From positions 1 through 12,490 of the forward strand of contig JAKAMV010000198.1 of the NCBI GenBank assembly GCA_021812735.1: DNA of 12,490 bases, in the 5' to 3' direction. The stretch comes from Chloroflexota bacterium. GTDB lineage: Bacteria > Chloroflexota > Limnocylindria > Limnocylindrales > CSP1-4. The position numbers were made by a program, and so were the translations under genes. Shown piece by piece: positions 1-5,804 of the stretch (the stretch's first letter is position 1; each line of letters opens with the position of its first letter). The notes under the pieces are model-generated. The model was not told the DNA's origin. It worked only from the letters and a program-made list of their open reading frames with translations, and searched no databases.

Positions 1-62
1 GCGACCGCCTAGCTCGGCCGCCCCGCCGCGCCACCACCGCCTGGCCCCCACCGCGCTCGGCC

Positions 63-971
63 TCAGTCCCGCCCGAAGACCGCCTCGCGGTCGGCGCGCG
101 CCCGTCTCGTGCAGGGACCCGGCCGCCCGTCGCCGATGGGGTGGCCGTTGAACCGGGTGACGGGCAGGATGCCCGCCACCGACGACGAGACGAACGCCTC
201 GTGGGCGGCGGCCAGCTCGTCGGGCGTGAGCCAGCCCTCGACCGAACGCAGCCCCGCGCCTGCCGCCCAGCGCAGCAGCCAGGAGCGTGTGGTGCCCGGC
301 AGGATCGCGCAGTCGAGGGCCGGGGTCGCCAGTTCCAGCACGCCGTCGGCCGCGTTGCGGACGAGGAAGATGTTCGAGGTGGTGGCCTCCGACAGGTGCC
401 CGGTGATGGTCAGGAAGATGGCGTCGTCGGCGCCGGCGGCACGGGCCTCGAGGCGCGCGAAGACATAGTCCGCGCGCGACGTCGTCTTGAGGGTCGCGAT
501 CGGGTTCTGGGGGTCGCGGCGGACCGCCGAGGCGACCAGCGCGATGCCGTGCTCGAGGTGCCCGGCCGGCGGCGGCTCCACGGGCCACGCCTGGATGACG
601 ATGGTGGGCGCGAGGTGGACCTCCCGCGGGGGCAGCAGGCCGCGGGACGCCCAGGCACCGCGCGACGCCGTGATCCGGATCGACGCGTCGCCGTCGGGCC
701 CGTCGAGGCCCTCTGCCGCGAGCAGCCTCGCGATGCCGTCGGCGAGGCGCACGTCCACATCGCCGGGCAGCTCGAACGCGAGGCCCGCGGCCGACCGGTG
801 GAGGCGGGCCACGTGCTCGGGCAGCTCGGTGCAGCGGCCGCCCTTGGCGCGCAGCGTCTCGAAGATGCCGTCGCCGAGCTGGAACCCGCGGTCGGTGACC
901 GAGAGGTGGGGCGCGTCGGCGGGCCGAATCTCTCCGTCGACCCACACGAACTTGGGTGCCGCCGGGCTCAC
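63..971 (-). CDS. pabC: Aminodeoxychorismate lyase (class IV PLP aminotransferase fold)
   Basis: Likely converts 4-amino-4-deoxychorismate to 4-aminobenzoate plus pyruvate, a cytoplasmic step of folate synthesis. The 302-aa protein spans the whole fold type IV family: an N-terminal segment with DRGFQLGDGIFETLR (28-41), the presumed Schiff-base lysine K162 in NPIATLKTTSRADYVFARLEA, E195 in LSEATTSNIFLV, ILPGTTRSWLL (223-233) and a C-terminal EAFVSSSVAGILPVTR block. The GTG at 971 is chosen because it overlaps the pabB stop in the 4-bp string GTGA (968-971), implying translational coupling. Longer in-frame starts would run into pabB. Sequence alone does not cleanly separate this family from branched-chain or D-amino acid aminotransferases; the pabB partner decides the call. 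The tail GPCTRRARADREAVFGRD is slightly unusual for the family, but nothing essential is missing. Confidence 0.88.
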   Translation of the reverse strand: MSPAAPKFVWVDGEIRPADAPHLSVTDRGFQLGDGIFETLRAKGGRCTELPEHVARLHRSAAGLAFELPGDVDVRLADGIARLLAAEGLDGPDGDASIRITASRGAWASRGLLPPREVHLAPTIVIQAWPVEPPPAGHLEHGIALVASAVRRDPQNPIATLKTTSRADYVFARLEARAAGADDAIFLTITGHLSEATTSNIFLVRNAADGVLELATPALDCAILPGTTRSWLLRWAAGAGLRSVEGWLTPDELAAAHEAFVSSSVAGILPVTRFNGHPIGDGRPGPCTRRARADREAVFGRD

Positions 972-2542
972 CGCTCCACCTCCACTGCGCCGATAGCCGA
1001 CAGCGGCCCGCGCGCCTTGGCCACCGTCTCGTCCCACTCCGCCCCAGCGTCGCTCCGGTGGGTGATGCCGCCGCCGACGTGGAGCGTCAGCCGCGTCCCG
1101 TCCGCCACGAGCGTCCGGATCAGGATCGACGATCCCATCCGGCCGTCGGCGCCGAGCCAGAGCATGGTGCCGCAGTACGGCCCGCGGCGCACGGGCTCCA
1201 GGCGCTCGATGACCTCCATGGCCCGGATCTTGGGCGCGCCCGTGATCGACCCGCCGGGAAACGAGGCGGCCAGCAGGTCGAAGGCGTCCCTGTCGGGCCG
1301 GAGCCGACCCGTCACGGTGGTGACGAGGTGCTGGACGGCAGCGGTCCGCTCCAGGCGCAGCAGCCGCGGCACGCGAACTGTCCCGGGCGCGCAGACCCGC
1401 CCGAGGTCGTTGCGCAGCACGTCCACGATCATGACGTTCTCCGCCCGGTCCTTGCGGCTGGCCAGCAGCTCGCGCGCGAGCCCGCGGTCCTGCTCGCGCG
1501 TCCGACCACGGGGACGCGTCCCCTTGATGGGATCTGTCGCGACGCCACCCGACGGGTCCACGGAGAGGAACGGCTCGGGCGAGGCGGAGAGCAGCGCCCG
1601 GGGGGCGCCGGTCTGGGGATCCTCGCCCAGGTCCAGATAGCCGGCGAACAGCGCCGGGTCACCGGTGCGCAGCCTGCGGAAGACGGGCCACGGGTCGCGG
1701 GCGAACGGCGCCTCCAGGCGGCGCGCCAGGTTGACCTGGTAGATCTCGCCATCGGCGATGGCCTCGCGCACGGCGGCGACGCCCTCGACCCATTGCGCGC
1801 GGCTGGTGCCCGAGACGAAGACGAGCTGGGCGTCGGGGGCGGGAGACGACATGGCCGATGGGGCGCGGCGAGGCGAGGCCAGCCGGTCGCGGACCGCCGC
1901 CAGCCGTCGGTCGAGCCGTGTCACGTCGCCGTCGAGAGCGCGCCCGCCGAGCCATGCGCGACCGGTCCGCCGGTCCCAGGCGATCGCCCAGTCGTGCAGC
2001 GCCAGGCGAAGCTCGGGAAGCGGCTGGTCCGTCGCCGCGATATCGGGCAGGTGCTCGAGACGGCGCCCCAGGTCGTACGAGAGGTAGCCGACCAGCCCGC
2101 CAGTGAACGGTGGCCTGTCGCCGGCGAGGCTCTCGCGCACCCCGTCGTTGTGGACGGCGCCAGGATGGCGCGGGTCGCCGCCGTCGTCGGTCGCGTCGTG
2201 CTCGCCCGCGTCGTCGTCGACCGCGCCCGCCAGGTCGGCATCGCCGACTGCCAGCCTCGCGAGCATCCGTCTCGCCTCGGCGAAAGGATCCGGTCCGTCG
2301 GCTGCCGCGGAGAGCACGGCGATCGGGTCGGCCGTCAATAGACTCCAGCGACCGGTCCGGCCCGGACGCGCGCTCTCCAGCAGGGCGAGGCCGGGCAGGT
2401 CTCGGAAGCTCTCGGCGGCGTCCATCGGCGCCGTGGAGTCCAGCGCCGGGACCCGCTCCAGGCGCACGGCCGCGGCCCTGCCGGCCGTGGGCGCGCGGAG
2501 TCCCCTGTGGAGATCGCGATCGGCGTCCAGCATCCGCGGCAC
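968..2542 (-). CDS. pabB: Aminodeoxychorismate synthase component I (chorismate-binding enzyme)
   Basis: Aminates chorismate to 4-amino-4-deoxychorismate, normally with ammonia from a PabA glutaminase. With the GTG start the protein is 524 aa. An N-terminal TrpE/PabB-like domain covers roughly 30-220 (GRWSLLTADP, GGLVGYLSYDLGR) and the chorismate-binding domain roughly 237-520, with GEIYQVNLARRLEAPF, LLSASPEPFL, DPIKGTRPRG, VDVLRNDLGRV, FPGGSITGAPK and HVGGGITHRSDAGAEWDE. K340 in PIKGT is the lysine that separates PabB from TrpE, which has PIAGT. An acidic, Asp-rich insert lies near 100-125. GTG 2542 is preferred because a TATCAT box ends 6 nt upstream, a leaderless arrangement, and no Shine-Dalgarno precedes this codon or the in-frame ATG at 2533, the alternative start. 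The open frame continues upstream to 3256, but only antisense to the peptidase gene. No pabA is present in the window. Confidence 0.93.
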   Translation of the reverse strand: MPRMLDADRDLHRGLRAPTAGRAAAVRLERVPALDSTAPMDAAESFRDLPGLALLESARPGRTGRWSLLTADPIAVLSAAADGPDPFAEARRMLARLAVGDADLAGAVDDDAGEHDATDDGGDPRHPGAVHNDGVRESLAGDRPPFTGGLVGYLSYDLGRRLEHLPDIAATDQPLPELRLALHDWAIAWDRRTGRAWLGGRALDGDVTRLDRRLAAVRDRLASPRRAPSAMSSPAPDAQLVFVSGTSRAQWVEGVAAVREAIADGEIYQVNLARRLEAPFARDPWPVFRRLRTGDPALFAGYLDLGEDPQTGAPRALLSASPEPFLSVDPSGGVATDPIKGTRPRGRTREQDRGLARELLASRKDRAENVMIVDVLRNDLGRVCAPGTVRVPRLLRLERTAAVQHLVTTVTGRLRPDRDAFDLLAASFPGGSITGAPKIRAMEVIERLEPVRRGPYCGTMLWLGADGRMGSSILIRTLVADGTRLTLHVGGGITHRSDAGAEWDETVAKARGPLSAIGAVEVER

Positions 2543-2548
2543 CCGGCG

Positions 2549-2558
2549 ATGATAGGGT
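2549..2558. promoter_or_regulatory. Overlapping divergent -10 elements between pabB and the P1 peptidase
   Basis: On the minus strand TATCAT (2554-2549) lies 6 nt upstream of the in-frame GTG of pabB, giving a probable leaderless start. On the plus strand TAGGGT (2553-2558) overlaps it and could serve the peptidase, whose leader would then be about 75 nt and ends in a Shine-Dalgarno. Neither has a recognisable -35 box, so the call rests on position and on matches to TANNNT. Confidence 0.35.
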
Positions 2559-2641
2559 GGATGGTGAAGCGCACCGCCGGCTCCAGCGGGGGACGCGGGG
2601 CGAAGTGCGGAGGGGAAACGGGGAGGAACGCGGAGGGAGTC

Positions 2642-3928
2642 ATGCGCGCGCGCGAGCTCGGGATCAAGATCGGCCTCCTCGAGCCAGGCGAACTCGACGC
2701 CATCACCGACGTCCCCGGCGTGTGCGTCGGCCACGCCACGCTCGTGTCGGGCGAGGGCCCGCTCGCGGTGGGCGAGGGTCCGGTGCGGACCGGCGTGACG
2801 GTGGTGGTCCCGCACGAGGACGACGTGTGGACCGAGCCAGTCTTCGCCGGCTGCCACCGTCTCAACGGCAACGGTGAGCTCACAGGTCTGGAATGGGTGC
2901 GCGAATCCGGGTTCCTCGGCGGGGTGATCGGCATCACCAACACGCACTCGGTGGGCGTGGTCCGCGATGCCCTGATCGCCCACGCGGCACGGTCGCACGC
3001 GAACGACTCCGTGTACTGGTCGCTCCCGGTGGTCGGCGAGACGTATGACGGCGCGCTCAGCGACATGGACGGGTTCCACGTGAAGCCGTCCAATGTCGAC
3101 GCGGCGCTGGCGGCGGCGGCGGGCGGACCGGTCCCCGAAGGCAACGTGGGCGGCGGGACGGGGATGATCTGCCACGAGTTCAAGGGCGGCATCGGTACGG
3201 CGTCGCGCCGGGTGGCGGCTTCGGACGGCGGCTGGGTGGTCGGTGCCCTGGTCCAAGCGAACTACGGCTCGCGCCGGCTGCTGCGGATCGACGGCGTGCC
3301 CGTCGGCCAGGAGATCCCCGTCGACGAGGTCCCGAGCCCGTGGGACCAGGTCGAGCGGCTCGATGCGGAGGCGCGCGCGAAGGCGGCGGCATCGGTCAGC
3401 TCGGCGGCGGCGGCTTCAATCGCGCCAGCGTGCCCGGGCGGGTCCTCGCGCTCCGGGCCGGAGGGCGGGTCGATCATCGTTGTCCTGGCCACGAACGCGC
3501 CGCTCCTGCCGCACCAGTGCACGCGCCTGGCCCAGCGGGCGAGCCTCGGCATCGCGCGGATGGGGAGCATCGCGTCGCACGGGTCCGGCGACTTGATCGT
3601 CGCCTTCGCCACCGGCAACCGGGGCCTCTCGCGAACGGCGGGCGAGGAGGACCCACGCCAGACCGTCGCCGTGCAGATGGTCGTGGACAAGGCCATCAAC
3701 CCCCTGTTCCAGGCTGCCGTCGAGGCCACCGAGGCAGCCATCGTGAACGCGCTGCTCGCCGCCCAGACGATGGTGGGCCGCGACGGGATCACCGCGCACG
3801 CGCTGGACCACGGGCGCCTCGTCGAGATCATGGCCCGCTACGGCCGGGGCCCGAGCAGTGCGGCAGCGCACGCGAACCCGGATGGCGCCACGGCGCAGCC
3901 CGGGCCGCGGCGATCCACGGCGGGCTGA
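2642..3928 (+). CDS. P1 family (S58, DmpA-like) self-processing aminopeptidase
   Basis: A 428-aa member of the DmpA/BapA family of Ntn-type hydrolases, which cleave themselves into two subunits and then act as L-aminopeptidase, D-esterase/amidase or beta-peptidyl aminopeptidase. The substrate cannot be read from sequence. Visible family features are ITDVPGVCVGHATL (21-34), the RTGVTVVVPH strand, the NVGGGTGM loop (168-175), QANYG with N207, and the GGS-IIVVLATNAPL junction. Autocleavage is expected between G276 and S277, S277 becoming the N-terminal nucleophile. S315 and D317 in HGSGD match the second active-site Ser and acidic positions of DmpA. There is no signal peptide, so it is probably cytoplasmic. 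The ATG at 2642 is chosen because GGAGGG (2632-2637) sits just upstream and family homology begins there. An Ala/Ser-rich linker precedes the cleavage site. It is probably cotranscribed with the following GNAT gene. Confidence 0.9.
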   Translation: MRARELGIKIGLLEPGELDAITDVPGVCVGHATLVSGEGPLAVGEGPVRTGVTVVVPHEDDVWTEPVFAGCHRLNGNGELTGLEWVRESGFLGGVIGITNTHSVGVVRDALIAHAARSHANDSVYWSLPVVGETYDGALSDMDGFHVKPSNVDAALAAAAGGPVPEGNVGGGTGMICHEFKGGIGTASRRVAASDGGWVVGALVQANYGSRRLLRIDGVPVGQEIPVDEVPSPWDQVERLDAEARAKAAASVSSAAAASIAPACPGGSSRSGPEGGSIIVVLATNAPLLPHQCTRLAQRASLGIARMGSIASHGSGDLIVAFATGNRGLSRTAGEEDPRQTVAVQMVVDKAINPLFQAAVEATEAAIVNALLAAQTMVGRDGITAHALDHGRLVEIMARYGRGPSSAAAHANPDGATAQPGPRRSTAG

Positions 3929-3944
3929 GCCGAGGGACCGCCCC

Positions 3945-4844
3945 GTGAAAGACGAAGGCATGCGTACGGCAGCGCTCGTCCGCGTGGCGACACCCGACGA
4001 TATCCCGTCGATCCGCGAGATCCTGGCCTCCAACGGCAACGACGCTCCCGCCGGGCAGTTGCGCGGGCCGGACGTCGTGGGGCCGTATCTCCGGCATCTC
4101 ATCGCCCGCCATCGCACACTGGTGAGCGAGCTGCCCGGGACGCGGGTCGTGGCGTTCGGCGCCATCGCCGACGTGGGCCTCGCCTGGCACCTCGCCGACC
4201 TCTTCGTGCACGCGTCACGGCTGGGCAAGGGCCTCGGCCGCCCGCTGCTCTCCAGGCTGTACGGGGACCGCCAGCCGCGGACCACGTTCGCGTCGGACGA
4301 TCCTCGAGCGCTGCCGCTGTACCTGCGGGCCCGCATGGCGGCTCGCTGGGCGACCCTGTACCTGCGCGGCGGGCCGTCGGCAGCGCGGCACGCGGGCGCC
4401 GACCCGCGGGCGAGCGCCCTCGAGGTGGTTGACGGCGACCCGGCCGACCTGACCGCCCTCGAGCTCCTCTGGACCGGCGCCGACCGGTCCGTCGACCGGG
4501 CCTACTGGGCTGTCATGTCGGGCAGCGACCCGTTCGTGGTCCGGGATGCCGACGGCCCCGTGGCCGTGGGCTACGGCCGCGACCGGCAGATCGGGCCTGC
4601 GGCCCGCGCGGTGGACCGGCTGGTGGTCCGGCCGGGCGCCGAGCCGGTCGGTCCCGTGCTGGCGGCCATCGCCAGGTGCATCGCGCACGGCGAGACGCTC
4701 GACGTCACGGTGCCGGGGCCGCATCCCGCGCTGCCGGACCTGCTGGAGGTCGGCCTCCGGATCGAGGACCGCGACATCTACTGCGCCGGGCCCGCCGACC
4801 CGGTGGATCCCACGCTGCGTCTGGTGCACGGCGGGCTGCTGTAG
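3945..4844 (+). CDS. GNAT family N-acetyltransferase, two-lobed
   Basis: A 299-aa protein with one clear GNAT lobe: ALVRVATPDDIPSIREIL (10-27) is the usual beta1-alpha1 opening, and LFVHASRLGKGLGRPLLSRLY (86-106) is the acetyl-CoA pyrophosphate-binding motif (R/Q-x-x-G-x-G/A) followed by its helix. Residues 160-299 look like a second, degenerate GNAT lobe (VDRLVVRPGAEPVGPVLAAIA) without the glycine signature, so probably only the first lobe binds acetyl-CoA. The acceptor is unknown. GTG 3945 is chosen because GAGGGA (3932-3937) lies 7 nt upstream; the in-frame ATG at 3960 has its purine tract too close. It begins 16 bp after the peptidase stop, so the two are likely one transcript. Modification of a peptide or amino-acid product of the peptidase is possible but speculative. 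Confidence 0.78.
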   Translation: MKDEGMRTAALVRVATPDDIPSIREILASNGNDAPAGQLRGPDVVGPYLRHLIARHRTLVSELPGTRVVAFGAIADVGLAWHLADLFVHASRLGKGLGRPLLSRLYGDRQPRTTFASDDPRALPLYLRARMAARWATLYLRGGPSAARHAGADPRASALEVVDGDPADLTALELLWTGADRSVDRAYWAVMSGSDPFVVRDADGPVAVGYGRDRQIGPAARAVDRLVVRPGAEPVGPVLAAIARCIAHGETLDVTVPGPHPALPDLLEVGLRIEDRDIYCAGPADPVDPTLRLVHGGLL

Positions 4845-4902
4845 GGGCATTGCGGACGTCCTGGCCAACAGCGGCGGGTCGGCCATCCCGGGCCGGGCGA
4901 CC

Positions 4903-4926
4903 CGGGCCCAGAGCGGCGCGGGCCCG
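4903..4926. terminator. GC-rich hairpin between convergent genes
   Basis: CGGGCCC (4903-4909) can pair with GGGCCCG (4920-4926) around a 10-nt loop, and a second CCCGGG pair lies just to the left. It sits between the GNAT stop (4844) and the stop of the small minus-strand gene (4927). There is no T tract on either side, so it would be a non-canonical or Rho-assisted bidirectional terminator. Confidence 0.35.
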
Positions 4927-5064
4927 CTACAGGCCCGGCGGCCTGATGCTCGGCAGCGTGCAACTCCCGATGGTGCCCAGCAGCAGCCCGCCGAGCGCCA
5001 GGACCCGACGCGGAATCCGGACGCCGGAGCCCCACCGGCCGAGGCGCCGCCGAAGTCGAGCCAC
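4927..5064 (-). CDS. 45-aa basic, lipoprotein-like small peptide
   Basis: A short gene that is easily missed. GTG 5064 begins 3 nt after the TAG of the upstream 147-aa gene, and GGAGG lies 7 nt before the GTG. The peptide has an arginine-rich start (VARLRRRLGRWGSG), a hydrophobic stretch VLALGGLLLGTIG (21-33), then IGSC, which fits a lipobox with C35 as the acylated residue, and a 10-residue tail CTLPSIRPPGL that would be the whole mature part. By my count 39 of 45 sense codons end in G or C, as in neighbouring genes. Product family not recognised. It could be a tiny lipoprotein, a single-pass membrane peptide or, less likely, chance. Its place as third gene of an operon and its good ribosome site favour a real gene. 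Confidence 0.55.
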   Translation of the reverse strand: MARLRRRLGRWGSGVRIPRRVLALGGLLLGTIGSCTLPSIRPPGL

Positions 5065-5067
5065 CGC

Positions 5068-5511
5068 CTACCCTCCCGTCGCGAGCCGGTCACGGCGCGC
5101 GAACTCGTCCAGCGCCGCGCGGCAGGCGGCCTCCTCGCGCAGCGCCTGCCGCACGATCCACGGGTCCACGCGCGGTGAGTCCTCCACCGTGACCGTGGCG
5201 CCGCCCGGGCCCTCGTCGAGCACGATCCCCGAGGCGTTCCGGTAGTCGGCCATCCAGTTGGCCTGGAGCGCCACAAGCACCGACACCACGACGCCGCGCG
5301 TGAACAGCCAGTCGAGGTGCGACGCGTTGAGGTGGGCGACGAACGCGTCGATGGGCACCGGACGACCCCGCTCCATCCGCGCCACCGCCGCCATGACCCG
5401 CAGCGACGTGAAGGGGTCGCCCGACTCCGCCACCACCGGCGGCGTCGGCTGCCCCGCGGGGAAGCCCGCCGGCGCGGGGCGGTCGAAACCCGGGACGCCT
5501 GGCTGGTTCAC
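5068..5511 (-). CDS. Conserved-looking hypothetical protein, 147 aa
   Basis: Family not recognised. A Pro/Gly-rich N-terminus (1-30) is followed by a compact, probably helical core, DPFTSLRVMAAVARMERG and IDAFVAHLNASHLDWLFTRG (32-73), a hydrophobic strand or helix GVVVSVLVALQANWM (73-87), and an acidic to mixed C-terminus (VDPWIVRQALREEAAC, then ALDEFARRDRLATGG). The hydrophobic part is short for a membrane span and is flanked by amphipathic helices, so a soluble or peripheral protein seems likelier. The GTG start at 5511 overlaps the stop of the upstream 98-aa gene as GTGA (5508-5511), so the two are coupled and may form a complex. The 45-aa gene follows 3 nt after its stop. No catalytic motif is visible. 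Confidence 0.72.
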   Translation of the reverse strand: MNQPGVPGFDRPAPAGFPAGQPTPPVVAESGDPFTSLRVMAAVARMERGRPVPIDAFVAHLNASHLDWLFTRGVVVSVLVALQANWMADYRNASGIVLDEGPGGATVTVEDSPRVDPWIVRQALREEAACRAALDEFARRDRLATGG

Positions 5512-5804
5512 GGCAACCCGTCCCCGTCCTCGTCCTCGTCCTCGTCCCGCGGTCGAGGCTGGGCGGGATCGCGCGGGAGCTCGATCGTGATCATCGTCCC
5601 GTCGCCGGCCGGGACCGGCGCGTCCGGGCGCGCGTGGTGGACCAGCTCCTGCGGGGGTGGCGCCGTGCGCCAGACCTGCTGCTCGAAGCCGAACAGCACC
5701 CCGCCGATGGTCTGCGCCGCCGGCGGGCGACGCCGACGCCTCCTGGTCGTGTCGGGCGGCGCGTCGGAGCCGAGCTCGGGTTGGCCAGCGCGCTTGTCGG
5801 GCAT
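5508..5804 (-). CDS. Small hypothetical protein with Arg-rich start and Asp/Glu tail, 98 aa
   Basis: Family not recognised. Residues 21-26 are six consecutive arginines, the central part QTIGGVLFGFEQQVWRTAPPPQELVHHA (31-58) has the look of a folded conserved core, MITIELPRDP follows at 71-80, and the end is the low-complexity tail DEDEDEDGDG made by a hexanucleotide repeat. The charges are strongly separated: basic N-terminus, acidic C-terminus. ATG 5804 has no Shine-Dalgarno, but TAGAAT ends 7 nt upstream, so the mRNA is probably leaderless. It is the first gene of a three-gene operon with the 147-aa and 45-aa genes. The upstream in-frame extension runs through repeat DNA and is rejected. 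Confidence 0.65.
   Translation of the reverse strand: MPDKRAGQPELGSDAPPDTTRRRRRRPPAAQTIGGVLFGFEQQVWRTAPPPQELVHHARPDAPVPAGDGTMITIELPRDPAQPRPRDEDEDEDGDGLP
5519..5548. repeat. Hexanucleotide microsatellite (CGTCCT/C units) inside the 98-aa gene
   Basis: Three perfect CGTCCT units (5525-5542) are flanked by one CGTCCC unit on each side, five units in all. On the minus strand they encode alternating Asp-Glu/Gly-Asp in the C-terminal tail. Each unit is two codons, so slippage would lengthen or shorten the acidic tail without shifting the frame. Confidence 0.85.

Noticed and set aside
1..62. Possible end of a plus-strand gene (TAG at 10-12) or of another minus-strand gene
   Set aside because: Too short to judge; no motif is visible in these 62 bases.
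2543..3256. N-terminal extension of pabB to 3256
   Set aside because: It is wholly antisense to the well-supported P1 peptidase, and no family homology extends upstream of about 2542.
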